Below are positions 61,124-64,000 of a stretch of DNA of 64,000 nucleotides, piece by piece (position 1 is the stretch's first letter; each line of letters opens with the position of its first letter). Location: the NCBI RefSeq assembly GCF_900091445.1, contig NZ_LT607733.1, positions 1,071,501 to 1,135,500 of the forward strand, written 5' to 3'. The notes under the pieces are model-generated. The model saw only the letters and a list, made by a program, of their open reading frames with translations. It was not told where the DNA came from and searched no databases. The stretch is from Micromonospora echinofusca (GTDB taxonomy: Bacteria; Actinomycetota; Actinomycetes; Mycobacteriales; Micromonosporaceae). The position numbers and the translations under genes are program-made.

Positions 61124-62512
61124 TCACCCGATCAAGCCGGCGACGGTCGCCGTCACCTCGGAGAGCCGCTCGTCGGCCCGTCGGCGCTGCTGCCTGATCC
61201 ACTGCTTCCCCTCGGCCGCGATCCCCTCGAGGACGTGGAGGGTGTGCGGCAGGCCCGACGCGTCCAGCGCGACCCGGGACAGCGCCCCCGGATCCTCGCC
61301 CGGCTGGATCCCGTCGGTGCTCGACTCGGTCACCCGGACGCGGATCGGATCGCCGTTGACCAGTCTCAGCTCGAACGTCTGCTGTTGGGTCGCCACCCCG
61401 TCGATGCGTACGGCGGCGACGGTGTCGAAGCGGTAGTTGAGTCGTTGCGTCCCACGGGAAACCCCCTCCTCGAAGTCGAGGTCGATGTCCACCTGGCGTA
61501 CCCCGTCGTCGGTCAGCAGGAAGAGCAGCAGCCGGTACCTGGAGTAGCGCCACGGTCCCCGCGGCACCCGGGCCCGCTTGTACGACCCGGCGGGCGCCTC
61601 GATGAAGGCGTGCGCGATCACCTGACTGGGCCGGAGCCGGTAGTGCCGCATCGCCTCGTCGACGAGGATCCTGCGGTCGCACTCCAGCCAGGAGGCCATC
61701 TCCGCGTCCGACGGCTTGCGGGACAGCTTCTTCTGCCAGTGTTCGTAGGCCGCCTGCCGCTCCGCCAACTGCTGCGCCCGCTCCGCCTCGTCGGCCGGTA
61801 CGCGTCGCCGCTCGGCGACGATGCGGAAGCACGCCCGCGCGCCGATCACGGCGGACGCCACGGCGAGCAGCACCGACGCCGTGCCGCCCACCGGCGCGGT
61901 CAGCGCGGCGGCGGGCGCCACCCAGGCAGCTCCGGCGGCGGCAGCGACCAACCCGGTCACGCACAGGGCCGTGGTCGACAACGGGGTGCGGAGCCGGGTC
62001 CGGTAGGCCGTCAGGGTGTCGTTCTCCCACCGCTGCCGTACGTCGCCGACGAGGTGACGAACCAGCCAGGCGATCTCGCCCGCGTCGACCCGCTGCTCGC
62101 GGTAGATCTCGACGAGTTCGTCGCGCAGGTGCCTGCGGATGCCCGCAGTCTGGGCGAGCCAGTGGGACCGGGCCGTGTCCCGGGGCACGTACCGCCCGAA
62201 GTAGGTGTCGAAGAGCCGGTCCACCTTCCGGGCGAAGCCGCCGGCCAGCGACCCTTTCTTGCGCTGCGTCGGCGGAGCGTACTCCGCCTCCTTCAGCCGC
62301 AACCGCTCCCGCCGGAAGTGCCGGTCCGCCCCGCCGACCACGAAGGCGACGACTCCCGCCGCGGACACGAGGTAGGCGAGCACCGGGGACAACTCGCCGC
62401 GTTGCAGCACCAGTCGCGCGATGTTGCCCGCGGCGAGGACGAAGGCCGCTGCGGCGGTGAGGGCACGCAGCCATTCGCCCACCGGGATCGAGGCCGGCTG
62501 GACGGGACGCAC
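61124..62512 (-). CDS. Membrane protein of unknown function
   Basis: This 462-residue protein has two hydrophobic helices near the N-terminus (about 16-32 and 43-60), a long charged region, and two more helices (about 182-204 and 208-227). A soluble C-terminal half follows (SYKRARVPRGPWRYSRYRLL; QVDIDLDFEEGV). The central segment RKPSDAEMASWLECDRRILV may be part of a helical bundle. No enzyme motif was recognised. The start at 62512 lies only 19 bases from the IS110 element, so the insertion may have cut its promoter. Confidence 0.65.
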   Translation of the reverse strand: MRPVQPASIPVGEWLRALTAAAAFVLAAGNIARLVLQRGELSPVLAYLVSAAGVVAFVVGGADRHFRRERLRLKEAEYAPPTQRKKGSLAGGFARKVDRLFDTYFGRYVPRDTARSHWLAQTAGIRRHLRDELVEIYREQRVDAGEIAWLVRHLVGDVRQRWENDTLTAYRTRLRTPLSTTALCVTGLVAAAAGAAWVAPAAALTAPVGGTASVLLAVASAVIGARACFRIVAERRRVPADEAERAQQLAERQAAYEHWQKKLSRKPSDAEMASWLECDRRILVDEAMRHYRLRPSQVIAHAFIEAPAGSYKRARVPRGPWRYSRYRLLLFLLTDDGVRQVDIDLDFEEGVSRGTQRLNYRFDTVAAVRIDGVATQQQTFELRLVNGDPIRVRVTESSTDGIQPGEDPGALSRVALDASGLPHTLHVLEGIAAEGKQWIRQQRRRADERLSEVTATVAGLIG

Positions 62513-62530
62513 CCTCGGCGGCGCGGGGGA

Positions 62531-63849
62531 GTGTCCCTATGGGTTTCGTCAAGCGGGGACCGGACTGATGGGGCGTGGCTGGTAGGGGATCTTGTCGCGG
62601 AGCATGGCGAACAGGACGTCGCAGCGGCGTCGGGCCAAGCAGATGAGGGCGGCGTTGTGGCGTTTGCCTTCGGCGCGTTTCCGGTCGTAGTAGGCGCGGC
62701 TGACGGGGTCGGCCAAGGCGGCGAACGCGGCGAGGAAGAAGGCTCGTTTGAGGTTCTTGTTGCCGCCGCGGGGTGGGTGTTCGCCGCGGATGCTGCTGCC
62801 GGATCGTCGGGTCACCGGGGCGAGGCCGGCGTAGGCGGCGAGGTGGCCGGGGGTGGGGAAGGCGGTGCCGTCGCCGACTTCGAGCAGGATCCGGGCGGCG
62901 GTCCTGACGCCGATGCCGGGCATCGAGGCGAGAGGGTGCGCATCGAGGATCCTTTCGACCTCGGCGGCGGCCTGGTCGCGTTGGCGTAGGACGTCGCGGA
63001 GGCTGTCAGCCAGGCGGGGCAGGATCGTCTCCGCCGCGTTCGTGCCGGGGACGGTGACGGTCTGCTCGTCGAGCGCGTTCATGATCTGCTCGACGAGGCG
63101 TTCACCCATGCGTGGGGCGTGAGGCCCGGCGACGGACAGCAGTTTGCGACGTCCGGCCTTGCGTAGCCCGACCGGTCCCCCGCAGCGCGACAGCAGTTCC
63201 AGCACGGCCTTGTGCTGCACTTTCGGGCCGAGAACTCGTTCCAGGGCGGGGTGGATCTGAGTGAGCAGGCCACGGATCCGGTTGGACACCCGGGTGGCTT
63301 CGCCAGCGAGGTCGTCGTCGAAGCCGACCAGGACCTCCAGCTCTGCGAGGGCTTCGTCGCCGACATCGACCCGGCGCAGCGTGTGCGGAAGGGTGCGGGC
63401 GGCGTCAGCGATGACGTAGGCGTCGCGGGCGTCGGTTTTCGCCGCACCGGGGTGCAGGTCAGCGATGCGGCGCATCGCCAGGCCGGGCAGGTAGGCCACC
63501 TGATGACCGCAAGCCCGAGCCACCGCGACCGGCAAGGCGCCGATCGAGGCCGGCTGGTCGACCACCACCAGAATCCGGCCGTGGCGGGCGAGCTTGTCGA
63601 ACAACTGCCGCAGTCGGGCCTCGGTGTTCGGCAACGGCGCGTCGTGCAGCCGCTTGCCGTCCGGTGCCAACCCGACCGCGTGGTGGCCCTCTTTGCCGAC
63701 GTCCAAGCCGAGGTAGACGCCGTATCCGTCGTTCACCAGACCCGCCTCCACGCATCGATCCCGTAGCCTCGGTCGCTGGTCCAGGCGTCGGACTGCCGGC
63801 AGCCACGTTACGAAGAGACCTACCCCAACACGGGTGGCCGTGTCCCTAT
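62531..63849 (-). mobile_element. IS110-family insertion sequence
   Basis: One IS110-type transposase gene lies between two copies of GTGTCCCTAT (62531-62540 and 63840-63849). No terminal inverted repeats were found, as expected for this family. The direct repeats fit the homology that IS110 elements leave at their target. The roughly 90 bases upstream of the transposase start (63752-63840) form the long non-coding end, where such elements encode their guide ('bridge') RNA; the exact right end may lie slightly further out. Confidence 0.75.
62549..63751 (-). CDS. IS110-family transposase
   Basis: This 400-residue recombinase has an N-terminal RuvC-like DEDD domain (VYLGLDVGKEGHHAVGL near residue 12, VVDQPASIGAL near 63, KTDARDAYVIADAAR near 104). 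The C-terminal transposase_20 domain has LASMPGIGVRTAARILLE near residue 275 and the serine region RRSGSSIRGEHPP near 316, including the nucleophile Ser expected in this family. All catalytic parts look intact. It starts at ATG 63751 without a clear Shine-Dalgarno; a later start is possible. Confidence 0.92.
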   Translation of the reverse strand: MEAGLVNDGYGVYLGLDVGKEGHHAVGLAPDGKRLHDAPLPNTEARLRQLFDKLARHGRILVVVDQPASIGALPVAVARACGHQVAYLPGLAMRRIADLHPGAAKTDARDAYVIADAARTLPHTLRRVDVGDEALAELEVLVGFDDDLAGEATRVSNRIRGLLTQIHPALERVLGPKVQHKAVLELLSRCGGPVGLRKAGRRKLLSVAGPHAPRMGERLVEQIMNALDEQTVTVPGTNAAETILPRLADSLRDVLRQRDQAAAEVERILDAHPLASMPGIGVRTAARILLEVGDGTAFPTPGHLAAYAGLAPVTRRSGSSIRGEHPPRGGNKNLKRAFFLAAFAALADPVSRAYYDRKRAEGKRHNAALICLARRRCDVLFAMLRDKIPYQPRPISPVPA

Positions 63850-64000
63850 CAGCGGTCCGCCGACGCCACCCGACCCGGCGACAACACCCCCCGGATCATG
63901 CAAACGACAGGGGCAGGAAGTCATACCGGGCCGGGCGACCGAGGGTCCCCGGCTGGGGACGATCAAAAAGGTAACGGGGTGGAAGAACAGCCGGACCCGG
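63850..64000. other. Terminal intergenic sequence
   Basis: The last 151 bases contain no open frame with coding character and no tRNA. The short run ATCAAAAAGGTAA at about 63962 is the only AT-rich spot and could be a promoter of a gene beyond the window. Confidence 0.4.

Overview
The window reads as chromosome from a high-GC actinomycete. A Micromonospora-like member of the Micromonosporaceae is the best guess. The reasons are the very GC-rich third codon positions, many GTG and TTG starts, secreted enzymes with ricin-type lectin tails, an alpha-lytic-type protease and the character of its IS elements. This is judged by eye; no database was searched.

Bases 1-3.6 kb hold the end of a membrane protein, two ABC-2 permeases and a YihY/BrkB membrane protein, followed by a repeat-rich spacer. 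Bases 3.6-19.8 kb look like one carbohydrate-use region. A ROK regulator is followed by a ribose-type sugar importer (ATPase, permease, Tat lipoprotein binding protein) and a Gfo/Idh/MocA oxidoreductase. Further on are two large secreted proteins (a PQQ-type sugar dehydrogenase and a ThuA-DUF1080 protein, each ending in CBM6 and ricin-lectin modules) and a sugar phosphate isomerase/epimerase. The same families make up 3-keto-glycoside breakdown routes. The ROK gene and the first secreted gene share a conserved promoter block. In the middle lies a small inositol-phosphate synthase / polyprenyl synthase operon that still carries the truncated 5' end of an EboC-like prenyltransferase gene. Between the ROK gene and the importer ATPase sits an odd chain of 59-bp repeats, each an overlapping micro-ORF.

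Bases 19.9-27 kb are ordinary chromosome: a YtxH-like protein, tRNA-Asn, an MMPL transporter broken at a C8 run, a FAD amine oxidase-like protein, a helical hypothetical protein, an M16 peptidase and tRNA-Met(CAT).

From tRNA-Met to about 59.3 kb the window is accessory DNA. First comes a lower-GC cluster (membrane protein, FAD oxidoreductase, deoxyribosyltransferase-like protein, unknown protein) that ends in an IS5 remnant fused to a nucleoside-phosphorylase fragment, then a Nudix hydrolase and a Ser/Thr kinase. A defence island follows. It carries hsdR and an AIPR gene, a toxin-antitoxin pair, XRE and GntR regulators, an intact IS701-family element, hsdS and hsdM, and an HTH-methylase-recognition-domain fusion coupled to hsdM. 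On the opposite strand are a DndB/DGQHR-like protein, a 1353-residue DUF4011-helicase-Vsr-like nuclease (Hhe type), a HEPN-like protein and a coiled-coil protein. The last stretch has a secreted S1 protease, an unknown membrane protein and an IS110-family element flanked by 10-bp direct repeats.

The best candidates for something undescribed are the composite defence operons at 48.2-59.0 kb, the nucleotide-themed cluster at 28.0-31.9 kb and the GTGA-coupled micro-ORF repeat at 4.77-4.95 kb.
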